DNA of 49,093 bases from a bacterium (GTDB taxonomy: Bacteria; Calescibacteriota; Calescibacteriia; Calescibacteriales; Calescibacteriaceae): the NCBI GenBank assembly GCA_030550715.1, contig JAUQOU010000012.1, forward strand, positions 1 through 49,093, in the 5' to 3' direction. The first letter of the stretch is position 1. Each line of letters starts with the position of its first letter. Positions 7,824-16,935 of the stretch are shown one piece after another. The notes beneath the pieces are model-generated. The model worked only from the letters and a program-made list of their open reading frames with translations, did no database searches and was not told the DNA's origin. The position numbers were made by a program, and so were the translations under genes.

Positions 7824-10151
7824 TTAACCTGTGCTTTCCGGTTCTACATCAACCGATATTTTGACTCCGTAATAAAAGAACTGACTTATTCTGAAAATCT
7901 CCTTTAATTTTTTCATATCTTTTTCTGAAAATATGTATGCGATTGTTTTCACATTGAACTTTCCAGATACAAGATATCTCAGGGACTTTGAGGGACCATC
8001 GCATCTTATGTTATTCTCTCTCATCTTTTCCGTAAATTTTTCTGCGATCTCCCAACATTTATTTTCATCTTTCCCTGAAAACCTGATACATACCAATTTT
8101 GAAAACGGAGGAAGTAAAAATTCTTTCCTTTTTTCTATTTCTTCTTCAAAGAATTTTTTGTAGTCGTTTTGAATAGCAAGTTGAAGTATTGGGTGTTCTG
8201 GTGAAAAAGTTTGAATTATGCTTATGTGTTCTGATTTTTCATTTTTCCCTGATATTCTTCTTCCCGCTCTTCCTGAAACCTGCATTATCATCTGAAATGT
8301 TCTTTCGTCTGCTCTGAAATCAGGGAGCATAAACTCTGTATCGCACAAGATAACTCCTACAAGAGATACCGAAGGAAAATCAAAGCCCTTTGTGACCATC
8401 TGAGTTCCGACAAGTATTGCGGGATTTGTTTTCTGAAACTTTTCAAGTATCTCCTTTGCTTTTCTTTCGTTTTTTATGTTATCTGAATCCATTCTGAAAA
8501 CTGGGACTTTGAAAAGGTTTTTGAGTTCTTCTTCAATTCTCTCTGTGCCGAACCCTATAAGTTCAAGGTTCTCTGAATTACAGTTTGGGCAGTTTGAAGG
8601 TATGGGATAGGTTTTACCACACCAGTGACAGACCAATCCTTCTTTTTTATGATATACAAGGTACCTTGAGCATTGCTGACACTGGAATTTTTTCCCGCAT
8701 TCGGTACACATAACGTAAATAGCCCATCCTCTTCTTGTGAAAAGAAGTATCACATTTTCTCTTTTTTCAATTCTCTTTTCTATTTCGCTTTTGAGCTCAT
8801 ATGAAAGCGGGAATGATATGAATTCATCAAAATTGTTTTTGTTGAGGTCTATGATTTTGTTTTTGGGAAAAGACATCCCGGGTACTCTGTTTTTCATCTC
8901 TATAAGTTCTATATCTTTATTTTTTGCTCTGAAATATCTTTCTACTGATGGAGTTGCTGAACCGAATATAAGTTTTGCTCCTTCTATTTTAGCTCTGATT
9001 TCTGCTACTTCTCTTGCGTCATAAAAAACGCAAGAATTCGTCCCTTCGGGAGATTGTTTATATGAGTGATCGTGTTCTTCATCAACGATGATGATTTTTA
9101 CTTTTTCAAAGGGAGCGAATATTGCAGATCTTGCTCCAACGATAAGGTCGCAAAGTCCATATCTTGCCGACCACCAGTTTATTTCTCTTTCTTTCTCTTT
9201 CAATCCAGAATGTAGAACCAGAGTGTTTGGAAAATATTTTTTTATTCGTGATATAAGAAAAGTTGTTATTGATATTTCTGGGAGTAGATAAATTGCTCCT
9301 TCTCCTTCGTTTTTATTTTTAAGGGTTTCTTTTATTGCTCTGAGATATACTTCTGTTTTTCCGCTTCCTGTTGCTCCATGTATGAGAAAGACCCCATCAT
9401 TTTTTTCTGTAATTTTTTGGAGTGCTAACTTCTGCTCGTCAGATAATACAATTTCAGGTATATCTTCTTTGTTTGCTTGCTCTTTTATGTGATTTATTAT
9501 CTCTTCTTTTTTTCTTATTTTCTTTTCGGGTTTTATCTCTATTATTCCTCTTTTTTCAAGCTCTATTATTTTTTCTATCTTGATTATTTTTTTTGCTTGG
9601 TGTAAGGTTAGTTTCTTTTTGTTTTTCAGAACTTCTATTAACCTTTCTGCGCTTTTCTCTATTTTTTTCTCTTCGTTCCTTTCATTTCCTTCTGCATTTT
9701 CATTTTTTTCTTTTTTTTTGTTTTCGCTCTTATTTTTTTTGAGTTTTATTTGAAGTGAGAAGTATTTTCTTGGACATGCAAGAGGTATAATATCGCTTAT
9801 GTGTGCGATATATCTTCCAGATACCTCAAGACAAAGTTTTATCAAATTCTCTGGTATCAGAGGAATTTCATCTACTATCGCGAAACTTTTGGCTTTTTTG
9901 AACCTTTCGCCAAAACCAATCTCCTTTATCACTATACCTATATCTTTTTTATTTTCCAGCTCTACTATTACTCTGTATCCTATGAGATTTTTGTCTTCTG
10001 CTTCTATTGTGCATAGCTCTCTTTTCGGAAGTGCAACAAGAAATATTTTCTTCCCTTTACTGGTTTGAGTTGTTTTATCTTCAAGTTTTTCCTGACCGAA
10101 CACTATATAAAATAAAATTTTAGATTTTAAAAGAAATTTCCGCGAAGTCAT
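7824..10151 (-). CDS. priA: Primosomal replication restart helicase PriA
   Basis: 775 aa as drawn. Walker A GATGSGKT at 259-266, DEEH box in IIVDEEHDHSYKQ, and the eight-Cys zinc module (CTECGKKFQCQQC ... CHWCGKTYPIPSNCPNC) identify a PriA-type superfamily 2 helicase that reloads DnaB at stalled forks. GTQMVTKGFDFPSV is the PriA motif V region. A Lys/Glu-rich linker (about 136-170) is unusual. The 3'-DNA binding domain homology starts only near residue 36 (FLVALPKREL), so the true start may be internal, for example the GTG at codon 18; AAGAGAGA upstream of 10151 could still act as a ribosome binding site. Its start lies 12 bp from the divergent methyltransferase. Confidence 0.92.
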   Translation of the reverse strand: MTSRKFLLKSKILFYIVFGQEKLEDKTTQTSKGKKIFLVALPKRELCTIEAEDKNLIGYRVIVELENKKDIGIVIKEIGFGERFKKAKSFAIVDEIPLIPENLIKLCLEVSGRYIAHISDIIPLACPRKYFSLQIKLKKNKSENKKKEKNENAEGNERNEEKKIEKSAERLIEVLKNKKKLTLHQAKKIIKIEKIIELEKRGIIEIKPEKKIRKKEEIINHIKEQANKEDIPEIVLSDEQKLALQKITEKNDGVFLIHGATGSGKTEVYLRAIKETLKNKNEGEGAIYLLPEISITTFLISRIKKYFPNTLVLHSGLKEKEREINWWSARYGLCDLIVGARSAIFAPFEKVKIIIVDEEHDHSYKQSPEGTNSCVFYDAREVAEIRAKIEGAKLIFGSATPSVERYFRAKNKDIELIEMKNRVPGMSFPKNKIIDLNKNNFDEFISFPLSYELKSEIEKRIEKRENVILLFTRRGWAIYVMCTECGKKFQCQQCSRYLVYHKKEGLVCHWCGKTYPIPSNCPNCNSENLELIGFGTERIEEELKNLFKVPVFRMDSDNIKNERKAKEILEKFQKTNPAILVGTQMVTKGFDFPSVSLVGVILCDTEFMLPDFRADERTFQMIMQVSGRAGRRISGKNEKSEHISIIQTFSPEHPILQLAIQNDYKKFFEEEIEKRKEFLLPPFSKLVCIRFSGKDENKCWEIAEKFTEKMRENNIRCDGPSKSLRYLVSGKFNVKTIAYIFSEKDMKKLKEIFRISQFFYYGVKISVDVEPESTG

Positions 10152-10156
10152 AAAAT
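10151..10156 (+). promoter_or_regulatory. -10-like TAAAAT for the methyltransferase, abutting the priA start
   Basis: TAAAAT then exactly 7 bases (CTCTCTT) then ATG at 10164, giving an mRNA that would begin at or next to the start codon. The hexamer overlaps the first base of the annotated priA start codon on the other strand, so the two genes cannot both use long leaders here. Confidence 0.5.
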
Positions 10157-10163
10157 CTCTCTT

Positions 10164-10823
10164 ATGTTTTGTAGCTTTAAGGGACCGCTTGTGGGACTGC
10201 CAGCTTTTTTCTACAACAAGTTCGGAGTAAAAATAAACATTCTCTTTTTCAGATTTCTTGAAATTTTACTTCATGATTATTTAAAATCAGCTGAAAGAGT
10301 CCTTGATGTGGGAACAGGTCCGGGTCACTTCCCTATAATCATCGGGAGAATATATGATAATCTTGAAATCTACGGTATAGATCCAGCTGACAATATGATT
10401 TCTGAGGCGATGAGAAATCTGAAAAAATCGGGTCTCAAAAACATACATTTTTTGAAAGGCGACTCATCAAGAATTGAATTCCCGTCAGAATACTTTGATG
10501 TTGTGACTTCTAACTTTTCTATAAAACACTGGGAAAATCAAGCAGAAGGTCTGAAAGAGATTTTTCGTGTTCTGAAAAAAGGCGGTGTTGTATGGATAGT
10601 AGATGTGAGTAAAAAATTTGATTCAAAAATGCTTTATGACTTTATTCCTCTGGTGAGTTTTGAATATAAAATTCTTTTTTTCCCTGTTCTGAAATTTTTT
10701 ATGCCAAAGATAGGTATATCTGCTGATGAGATGAATAATCTCATTTCTGGTATAGGTTTTCATGGGAGTTTTAGAGATTCTCCGTATCTCCCTTTCACAT
10801 ATGCTTTGCTTAAAAAACCGTAA
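10164..10823 (+). CDS. Class I SAM-dependent methyltransferase
   Basis: 219 aa. Motif I VLDVGTGPGHFPIII (about residues 47-61) binds SAM; GIDPADNM is motif II with the acidic residue; FDVVTSNFSIKHWEN and the post-motif GGVVWIVDVS follow the Methyltransf_11 layout seen in UbiE/COQ5-like enzymes. The substrate cannot be inferred. The N-terminus lacks a signal peptide. Stop codons of this gene and the convergent lipoprotein gene are only 5 bp apart, with no room for a separate terminator. Start choice is supported by the TAAAAT hexamer 7 bases upstream. Confidence 0.85.
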   Translation: MFCSFKGPLVGLPAFFYNKFGVKINILFFRFLEILLHDYLKSAERVLDVGTGPGHFPIIIGRIYDNLEIYGIDPADNMISEAMRNLKKSGLKNIHFLKGDSSRIEFPSEYFDVVTSNFSIKHWENQAEGLKEIFRVLKKGGVVWIVDVSKKFDSKMLYDFIPLVSFEYKILFFPVLKFFMPKIGISADEMNNLISGIGFHGSFRDSPYLPFTYALLKKP

Positions 10824-10828
10824 AGTTT

Positions 10829-12490
10829 TCATTTTGGTTCAAGAGATCTTTCGTATATAAAAAGTTTTGCACCTGTGTATAGAGCAAATTGCAATTTTAT
10901 AGATTTTATTTTTATTTTAGGTGCTCTTCCGGTTATTTCGTAGAACCTTTCAGGAGACAAAATATTGGGAATTTGTGCTTCATTTGTATAATAAAGATTA
11001 AACACTCTCCACACAATCTGATTATCTCCATTTTCACTTTCTGCCAGTATGTGTATCTGTGGAGTAAAGCATTCTTTCTTTATGAAGGTCTGGTTTCCTT
11101 GCTCAGTTATGCAGTTTGCAAAAGATAAATTTGAGATTTCTGCCTGAGATAAACCAAGTTCGGCTACATCTAATTTTTCTGGGATTCTCCAGAAAAGAGA
11201 AATCTTGTCTTCTCCTATCTCTTTGATCCCGAATACGAAGTTTTCAGATTTGAAATTTTTGAGAGAATATCTTACAAATGGAGATTCGCTGATTTCATAC
11301 TTTACCAACCTCTCTTTCGTTATGAATTTATCACCATCTTCTTGCCTTTCTGTTTCAATCTTTACTATGTATTGTGAGGAATATAATATATCTTTTGGTA
11401 TGGTGAGGTTTATATAGGGTTTCTGGTAATCTACCTTTGCCTTTTGAATAAGGTTGAAAAGAGAACCAGAAAGTTCAGAAAAGATCTCAATATCAAAAAT
11501 ATCTTTTGTGTTTTCTTCTTGAAAATCAAAGTTTATGGTCGTGTTTAAATCTCTTTCTTTTGGTGGAAGCGGTAACATTTCAACTGTGCTTTGGTTAGTT
11601 GGGTTTATCTCTCCCTTGAAAAAGTAGTTGTTCTCTTTTGATACAGAGAAAAGAAATGTTTTCTCTGATGTTTGTGATAGAAAAATAGGTATATTTATCG
11701 GGCTTTCTGTAAGATTTTTTTCGTAATAGTATCTATCCTGAGATAGGTAGAAAATTCCTGAAAGGTTATACTCCGGAACAACGGGAAAAAGTATAGGGGT
11801 AAATAAAGTCGTTTCGGGTTGTGATGATACTGAAATTATTGAGTTGCCAGATAATCCAGAAGGAAAATCAAGTTTTATATCTCTTACCTTGAAATTTTTC
11901 TGGAACAAAAAGAGCGCTTCTTCAAATATAGGGAATATAAAATAAGAGAGGTTGTTAGCAGAAAGATAAGTTGAGATTATGACCACATCTTTTGATTGAA
12001 GAGATGACTCTGGAATACCAATTTGTGATGAGAAAATTTCAGAAAGCAGTTTCATGATGTCTGAATCTTTTTTTATGAATGCTGAAATAGATATGTCTGC
12101 TTTCTGGAAATTTTGGTTTTTGAAAACAAAAAGATCATTTCCCTGAGATGTGTAAGTTGATAATATAACTCCTTCTTTTGAGAGAAAGATTTTTGAGGAG
12201 ATGAGGACTATTTTTTTATTTATATTGAGAGTGTTGTTTTCTATTGGGATTATTGAGATTTCTCCATCGGAGAAGAAAGCAATGACTGCGTTTTGAGATA
12301 TCTGACCAGCCCTTGTTCCACAGCTTATTATAAGTTTCTGCCCTTCTTCTGATTGCACTGTGGAAATACTTATATTAGAAGTGCTTACGCATATTCCTCC
12401 TGAGAAGTTCAATTCAACTTTCTTTTCAGTTTTTTGCCCGCAATATGTGAAAAGAGCAAGGGAGAAAAACATTATAGCAAATTTTTTCAT
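10829..12490 (-). CDS. Unknown lipoprotein
   Basis: 553 aa. MKKFAIMFFSLALFTYC is a lipoprotein signal with lipobox Cys17, so the protein is anchored in a membrane outside the cytoplasm. The rest is beta-rich with many Ser/Ile/Phe strands. Segments such as KIEIEDKISLFWRIPE-like ISLFWRIPEKLD and YIVKIETERQEDG look fibronectin type III-like, but I do not recognise a family. It lies 85 bp downstream of the sigma-54 activator gene on the same strand and has its own TAAAAT hexamer 7 bases before the ATG. Confidence 0.65.
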   Translation of the reverse strand: MKKFAIMFFSLALFTYCGQKTEKKVELNFSGGICVSTSNISISTVQSEEGQKLIISCGTRAGQISQNAVIAFFSDGEISIIPIENNTLNINKKIVLISSKIFLSKEGVILSTYTSQGNDLFVFKNQNFQKADISISAFIKKDSDIMKLLSEIFSSQIGIPESSLQSKDVVIISTYLSANNLSYFIFPIFEEALFLFQKNFKVRDIKLDFPSGLSGNSIISVSSQPETTLFTPILFPVVPEYNLSGIFYLSQDRYYYEKNLTESPINIPIFLSQTSEKTFLFSVSKENNYFFKGEINPTNQSTVEMLPLPPKERDLNTTINFDFQEENTKDIFDIEIFSELSGSLFNLIQKAKVDYQKPYINLTIPKDILYSSQYIVKIETERQEDGDKFITKERLVKYEISESPFVRYSLKNFKSENFVFGIKEIGEDKISLFWRIPEKLDVAELGLSQAEISNLSFANCITEQGNQTFIKKECFTPQIHILAESENGDNQIVWRVFNLYYTNEAQIPNILSPERFYEITGRAPKIKIKSIKLQFALYTGAKLFIYERSLEPK

Positions 12491-12497
12491 ATAGGAA

Positions 12498-12503
12498 ATT
12501 TTA
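12498..12503 (-). promoter_or_regulatory. -10-like TAAAAT for the unknown lipoprotein gene
   Basis: On the minus strand TAAAAT is followed by TTCCTAT (7 bases) and ATG at 12490. There is no Shine-Dalgarno, which fits a leaderless start. Confidence 0.45.
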
Positions 12504-12575
12504 ATCTTGAAGATTTTTTATTTGAAAATTTGGGAAGGTTTAAGGGTTTTCAGATAATTTGATTTTGCTTGTTTT

Positions 12576-13880
12576 TTACTTCCATTCTATTCCGTATTTT
12601 TTCATCTTTCGCCATATAGTTACTCTGCTCATATTAAGTTCTTTTGCTGCTTTTGATATTGAGCCATGTTTTATGAGCGATTCTAAAATCTTTTCCTTCT
12701 CAATTTCAGATTTTGATTTCAGTTTATCTGATGCGTTTTCTCTTGTTTTCTCTTCTTCCCCGTTTTTTCCATTATTTAAGTTGTTATTTTTTATTGCTTT
12801 TGAAAGTTTTTTGTGTTCGCGTATCACATCTTCGCTTATGTTTTTTGTTTTTGACATAAAGTAAGCTCTCTCAATGATGTTCTCAAGCTCTCTTACATTT
12901 CCAGGATAATCCCACTCCATAAGTTCTTCAATAGCTCTTTTTGTGAGAAACTTCCTGCCAAGTCCATATTTTTTGCTTATTTTTTCAAGCACAAGCTCTG
13001 CGATAGGAATTATATCTTCTTTTCTCTCGCGCAGTGGTGGAATATGTATTCTGAACACAGATATTCTGAAATATAGGTCTGCTCTGAATTTACCTTCTGA
13101 TACTTCTTTTTCTATATCTTTGTTTGTAGCTGATATTATTCTCACATCAACTTTTATTGGTTTTGTTTCTCCCAATTTTTCTATCTCACCTTTTTCAACT
13201 GCGCGGAGTATTTTGGGTTGGAGCGATAGCGGGAGATCTCCGATTTCATCAAGGAATAATGTCCCCTTGTTAGCTATCTCAAATTTTCCGGGTTTATCTT
13301 TATCTGCTCCTGTGAATGCACCTTTTTTGTATCCGAAAAGCTCGCTTTCAAGAAGGTTTTCGGGAAGAGCAGAACAATTTACCTTCACGAGAGGATTTTC
13401 CTTCCGGGAAGATAATTTGTGAATTGCTTCTGCAACGAGTTCTTTACCTGTACCTGTCTCTCCTGTTATAAGTGTAGGAGCATCTGATCTTGCAGATATT
13501 TTTATAAGTTCAAAAACCTCCTTCATCTTTTTGCTCACTCCCACAATACCTTCAAGAATATCTTGTTCTTCTATTACCGGACCAGGGGATATTATGAGTA
13601 TGTTGAAGTTATCTGGAGTTACTATTTTTGTGACTTTTACTTTTCTTTTGATTTCGGATATTTTTGTTTCAAGTATTGAATGCGGTTGAATTTCATCTGA
13701 GAAGTCCTCTCCGAAAATATCTTTGCAGTTTTTGAGCATAAGAGTTTCTCTCTCAATTCCGAGTATTTCCGCAGCAGGTCCAGATGCATAAAGTATAGTC
13801 AAATCCTTATCGTATATGAGTATTGCGTCTGATAGAGCATCTAAGAATCTGCAATCTATTTGCAGAGCATTTATAGACAT
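12576..13880 (-). CDS. Sigma-54-dependent transcriptional activator (PAS-AAA+-Fis HTH)
   Basis: 434 aa. An N-terminal PAS-like sensor (about 8-100: DAILIYDKDLTILYASGPA) replaces the usual receiver domain. The AAA+ core has Walker A GETGTGKE (140-147), the sigma-54 contact loop GAFTGA (187-192) and Walker B TLFLDEIGDL (about 207-216). The C-terminus has a Fis-type helix-turn-helix (GSISKAAKELNMSRVTIWRKM). Such proteins remodel closed complexes of RNA polymerase with sigma-54 in response to a ligand or redox signal. The signal and targets are unknown; the downstream lipoprotein gene is one candidate by proximity. Confidence 0.93.
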   Translation of the reverse strand: MSINALQIDCRFLDALSDAILIYDKDLTILYASGPAAEILGIERETLMLKNCKDIFGEDFSDEIQPHSILETKISEIKRKVKVTKIVTPDNFNILIISPGPVIEEQDILEGIVGVSKKMKEVFELIKISARSDAPTLITGETGTGKELVAEAIHKLSSRKENPLVKVNCSALPENLLESELFGYKKGAFTGADKDKPGKFEIANKGTLFLDEIGDLPLSLQPKILRAVEKGEIEKLGETKPIKVDVRIISATNKDIEKEVSEGKFRADLYFRISVFRIHIPPLRERKEDIIPIAELVLEKISKKYGLGRKFLTKRAIEELMEWDYPGNVRELENIIERAYFMSKTKNISEDVIREHKKLSKAIKNNNLNNGKNGEEEKTRENASDKLKSKSEIEKEKILESLIKHGSISKAAKELNMSRVTIWRKMKKYGIEWK

Positions 13881-13993
13881 AATTTATTACAATTTAATTT
13901 CTTTGTGTTTTAAAAATGGTAAAGCAAGAAAGTTTTTCAGGTGGCGATTTCACAAGTGCGATTTCTTTGCTCTGGAATGGGTTTTCATCAAAC
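13881..13993. other. Gap between purH and the sigma-54 activator gene
   Basis: 113 bp without a supported gene. An 8-bp direct repeat GAAATCGC (minus strand) occurs twice, 6 bp apart. Nothing else is evident; it likely carries the promoter of the activator gene. Confidence 0.3.
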
Positions 13994-15511
13994 CTAATGG
14001 CGAAAGCACCTTTTTCCTGTTATAAACATTTTAACTCCCAGTTTTTTTGCCGTCTCTATAACTTCTTTATCTCTTATAGAGCCACCTGGATGAGCTATGA
14101 AAATTTCCTTCGCCCCTATGGTTTTGAGTTCATTTGCTATAATCTCAACAGAATCGGGAAAAGGAAAAAAACCATCTGATGAAACATAGAATTTTTCAAA
14201 AACCTTCTTTTTATTTTTCTCCTCTTGAGATTTGAGAAACTCTTTCGTCTTTTTTACAGCAAATTCTGCTGAATCAACACGTGACGTGAAACCACCTCCT
14301 ATTCCAAGTGTCTGGAAATCAGAAGAAATTACGACTGCGTTTGATTTTGTAAATCTCGCCACCTCATATGAAAAAATCATTTCCTTGAGATCATCTTCTG
14401 AAAAATCAAACTCATATGCAGGTTTGAAGTCATCTTTTTTTATATCTTCGCTTTTGTCAGAGTATTCTTCTATGAGAACTCCTCCCATAGCGTTTTTTAT
14501 TTCTATTATTCTTTCTGTGAATTCTTCTCCAGCTCTTATTATTCGCGCTTTTTTATTTATCAATTTTTTTATAGCTTCATCTTCAAACGCGGGTGCGCAT
14601 ATTACTTCAAGAAATTTATCTTTCAGAACCTCCACAGCATACTCGGGGATTATTGACGAGACCGCCAGCACTCCACCGTATGCTGATTTTGAGTCGCTAT
14701 ACCATGCTTTCTCTATCGCTTCGCTTGGTTCTTTCCCAAGGGCTACTCCTGATGGACTTCCATGCTTTACTATGCACGCGCACACCTTGTCTCTAAAATG
14801 CCTGCTCAGAGAAAACGCACATCTTATGGCAGAATCACAATCGTATAAGTTGTTCAGAGAAATCTCTCCTTTTATTATCTCAAAATCAGGTCTTATACCA
14901 TCTATTGAGTAAAGTTTTCCGTTTCTGCCGGGATTTGTACCGTATTTCAAATCTAAAAATTTTTCAAAGATATAAGGAAATATATCCCAGCCGAAGTATT
15001 TCCTGTAATTTTCTATCTGATATTTCAGAACATATATCGCCGCTTTTTTGTTAAGCTCTTTCAATATGTCATCTGGGATTCCTCTTTGGTTTTTCAAAAT
15101 AAGTCCCACGAGATTGTAATCCTGACTATCTACTAAAACAAGCGTTCTATCTCCTGCCTTTATTCCTGCTCTTATAAGAGATACGCCACCTATATCTGGT
15201 TCTAAATCGGGGGGGTAAAGATTTACCACAATAAGCTGAAATCTTTCTATTCCGATTTCTTTTGCTTCTTCTTCTGTTGCGAGTATTCTTGCGAATACAT
15301 CAGGGTGGAGTGTTTTGACTTTTCCACCGAGTATTTCAGGGAATCCGGTGAGTTCAGCAACCCGGTCTGCTTTTATTCCGGCTTTTTTGAGCTTTTCAGC
15401 AGTTCCTCCTGTTGCGAATATTGAAATACCTAAATCTGATAGAATTTTTGCCAGCTCAACTATTCCGCTTTTGTCATATACTGATATAAGTGCTCTTTTT
15501 ATTTCAAGCAT
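13994..15511 (-). CDS. purH: Bifunctional AICAR formyltransferase / IMP cyclohydrolase
   Basis: 505 aa, near the usual 510-530. The IMP cyclohydrolase half starts RALISVYDKSGIVELAKIL with ATGGTAEKL and GGKVKTLHP. The AICAR transformylase half contains VKHGSPSGVALG (with the family's conserved Lys-His) and KSAYGGVLA, ending in ITGKRCFRH, the typical FRH terminus. It performs the last two steps of IMP synthesis in the cytoplasm. An in-frame run of seven C on the coding strand (15209-15215) encodes the conserved YPP. The start at 15511 has a purine-rich AGAGAAAAAA just upstream. No other purine gene is adjacent. Confidence 0.96.
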   Translation of the reverse strand: MLEIKRALISVYDKSGIVELAKILSDLGISIFATGGTAEKLKKAGIKADRVAELTGFPEILGGKVKTLHPDVFARILATEEEAKEIGIERFQLIVVNLYPPDLEPDIGGVSLIRAGIKAGDRTLVLVDSQDYNLVGLILKNQRGIPDDILKELNKKAAIYVLKYQIENYRKYFGWDIFPYIFEKFLDLKYGTNPGRNGKLYSIDGIRPDFEIIKGEISLNNLYDCDSAIRCAFSLSRHFRDKVCACIVKHGSPSGVALGKEPSEAIEKAWYSDSKSAYGGVLAVSSIIPEYAVEVLKDKFLEVICAPAFEDEAIKKLINKKARIIRAGEEFTERIIEIKNAMGGVLIEEYSDKSEDIKKDDFKPAYEFDFSEDDLKEMIFSYEVARFTKSNAVVISSDFQTLGIGGGFTSRVDSAEFAVKKTKEFLKSQEEKNKKKVFEKFYVSSDGFFPFPDSVEIIANELKTIGAKEIFIAHPGGSIRDKEVIETAKKLGVKMFITGKRCFRH

Positions 15512-15802
15512 TTTTTTTCTCTATTCAAGATTTTCAAATAAGCAAATCCTATTGTTTCTTCATCACCATTAACAAATTTGCAATTATTTTTAACAAATTG
15601 AAACATGCGAATTCAATTCTGCCTTTATTACTTTTGGCATTTTTTCACTTGTGAGAATTTCTCATCTCAATGATGGCTTTATTTTTTCGATCAGTTTTAT
15701 TCATTCATAAATTTCCGATTTCTTTTTCTTTATTGAAGCAGAGAAAAATTAAACTTTTTCATAGTATGTATGGAATAGTTTTTGCCATATAATTGTTGAA
15801 AA
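15512..15802. other. Divergent intergenic region purH / PiT permease with a 13-bp palindrome
   Basis: 291 bp, no gene or RNA seen. TGAGAATTTCTCA at 15652-15664 is a perfect odd palindrome (6-bp arms) roughly in the middle and could be an operator. TATAAT at 15788-15793 lies 9 bases before the PiT start. Confidence 0.35.
15788..15793 (+). promoter_or_regulatory. -10-like TATAAT before the PiT permease
   Basis: A consensus TATAAT with 9 bases to the ATG at 15803. No Shine-Dalgarno is present. No clear -35 is visible at the expected position. Confidence 0.45.
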
Positions 15803-16786
15803 ATGCTTTGGATAGACATAAATTTTGCTTTTATAACCTTTGCTCTTGCTCTATCTTCTTTAATTGGTGGAGAGAACGGTTCCACTACTATGGCTCCCTC
15901 TCACTCTGCTGGAATACTTACTCCCCGTAAGCTTACAATTATTTCAGGTTTAGCTATTTTTTTGGGAGCTTTGCTACTCGGAAAGGAAGTTGCTACAACA
16001 ATCGGAAAGAAACTTACTCCACCTCAAATTCTCGCACAAGATAAATACACTCTCGTTTATTACATAAATTCAACATTTTATCTTCTCCTTGCTGTTATTT
16101 TCAGGGTTCCTATTGCTACAACACATATGGCAACTTTGAGCGTAGTATCAATTGGATTATATACCGGCACTTTAAACACTCAAAAATTCTTTCACATATT
16201 GAAGTGGTGGTTTTTTACTCCCACTGCTGCGTTTCTCTTTGGATTTCTGTTTGAAAAGTTTTTGTATTTTAGGATTGTGAATTTCTCCTCAAGGTTCGCT
16301 GTTGAGACAATAAGAAAATTTTTGAAAATAGGGGTGGTTGCTACCGGAGCATACTTTGCATTTTCTGCTGGAACGAATAATCTTGCTAACTCTATGGGAA
16401 TTGTTATAGTCAGAACTCCTGACTTTGGAAGCAAGGTTTTGGCTCTTGGAGCTTTTTTCTTTGGTCTCGGAGCGATTGTGCTTTCTCCGCGTATCCTCAA
16501 AGCGGTTGGGAAAAAGATAGTTGAACTCGGATTGCTTCGTGCTTCATTCCTTCAAATTATGGAAGGAACAATAATCCTTTCCGCATCAATTCTTGGCATT
16601 CCTGTCTCAATTAATGAGACAATAGTAGGTGGAATGATAGGTATCGCATGTGCAAGAGATGGGTTCAAAAAAACTTTTTCAAAATCATATCTTTTGCAAA
16701 TTGCGTTTTTCTGGTTTTTTATTCCCTGGATAGCTTTATCAACAGGTCTTGTTTTATGCTGGATTTTTAATACATTGTCAAAGTAA
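15803..16786 (+). CDS. PiT-family inorganic phosphate permease
   Basis: 327 aa, polytopic inner-membrane protein with about ten hydrophobic segments in two homologous halves. Signature motifs are present but altered. The first repeat has LSSLIGGENGSTTMAP where GANDxAN is usual, and the second has FSAGTNNLANSMG, so both motif Asp residues are replaced. GxNN variants also occur in some archaeal PiT proteins. The family couples phosphate uptake to protons or sodium. No PhoU-like gene is adjacent. The specificity is uncertain given the motif changes. Confidence 0.8.
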   Translation: MLWIDINFAFITFALALSSLIGGENGSTTMAPSHSAGILTPRKLTIISGLAIFLGALLLGKEVATTIGKKLTPPQILAQDKYTLVYYINSTFYLLLAVIFRVPIATTHMATLSVVSIGLYTGTLNTQKFFHILKWWFFTPTAAFLFGFLFEKFLYFRIVNFSSRFAVETIRKFLKIGVVATGAYFAFSAGTNNLANSMGIVIVRTPDFGSKVLALGAFFFGLGAIVLSPRILKAVGKKIVELGLLRASFLQIMEGTIILSASILGIPVSINETIVGGMIGIACARDGFKKTFSKSYLLQIAFFWFFIPWIALSTGLVLCWIFNTLSK

Positions 16787-16923
16787 TGCTGATTTTTTAA
16801 GTTTTTAATTATCTCTCCCAAAAGAAGGAATTTCTTTTTCTCCCCAAAATTCAAAGTTTTCAATTTTTTAATATTTTGTTTTGATAGTTCTTAAAGTATA
16901 TACCTTTTTGTAATTTGATTTTT

Positions 16924-16929
16924 TAATAG
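16924..16929 (+). promoter_or_regulatory. -10-like TAATAG before the nrnA-like gene
   Basis: TAATAG with 6 bases to the ATG at 16936, no Shine-Dalgarno. It would be the promoter of the five-gene run that follows. Confidence 0.3.
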
Positions 16930-16935
16930 ATTAAG

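Noticed and set aside
13881-13993. Possible 30-codon minus-strand peptide between purH and the sigma-54 activator gene
   Set aside because: No start codon with any signal, no recognisable sequence; only a short chance frame.
14232-14912. 226-codon plus-strand open frame
   Set aside because: Antisense to the well-conserved purH; Ser/Phe-rich composition typical of a shadow frame.
16787-16935. AAAGAA/TTCTTT inverted repeat after the PiT gene
   Set aside because: A 6-bp AT-only stem is too weak for a terminator and expected by chance.
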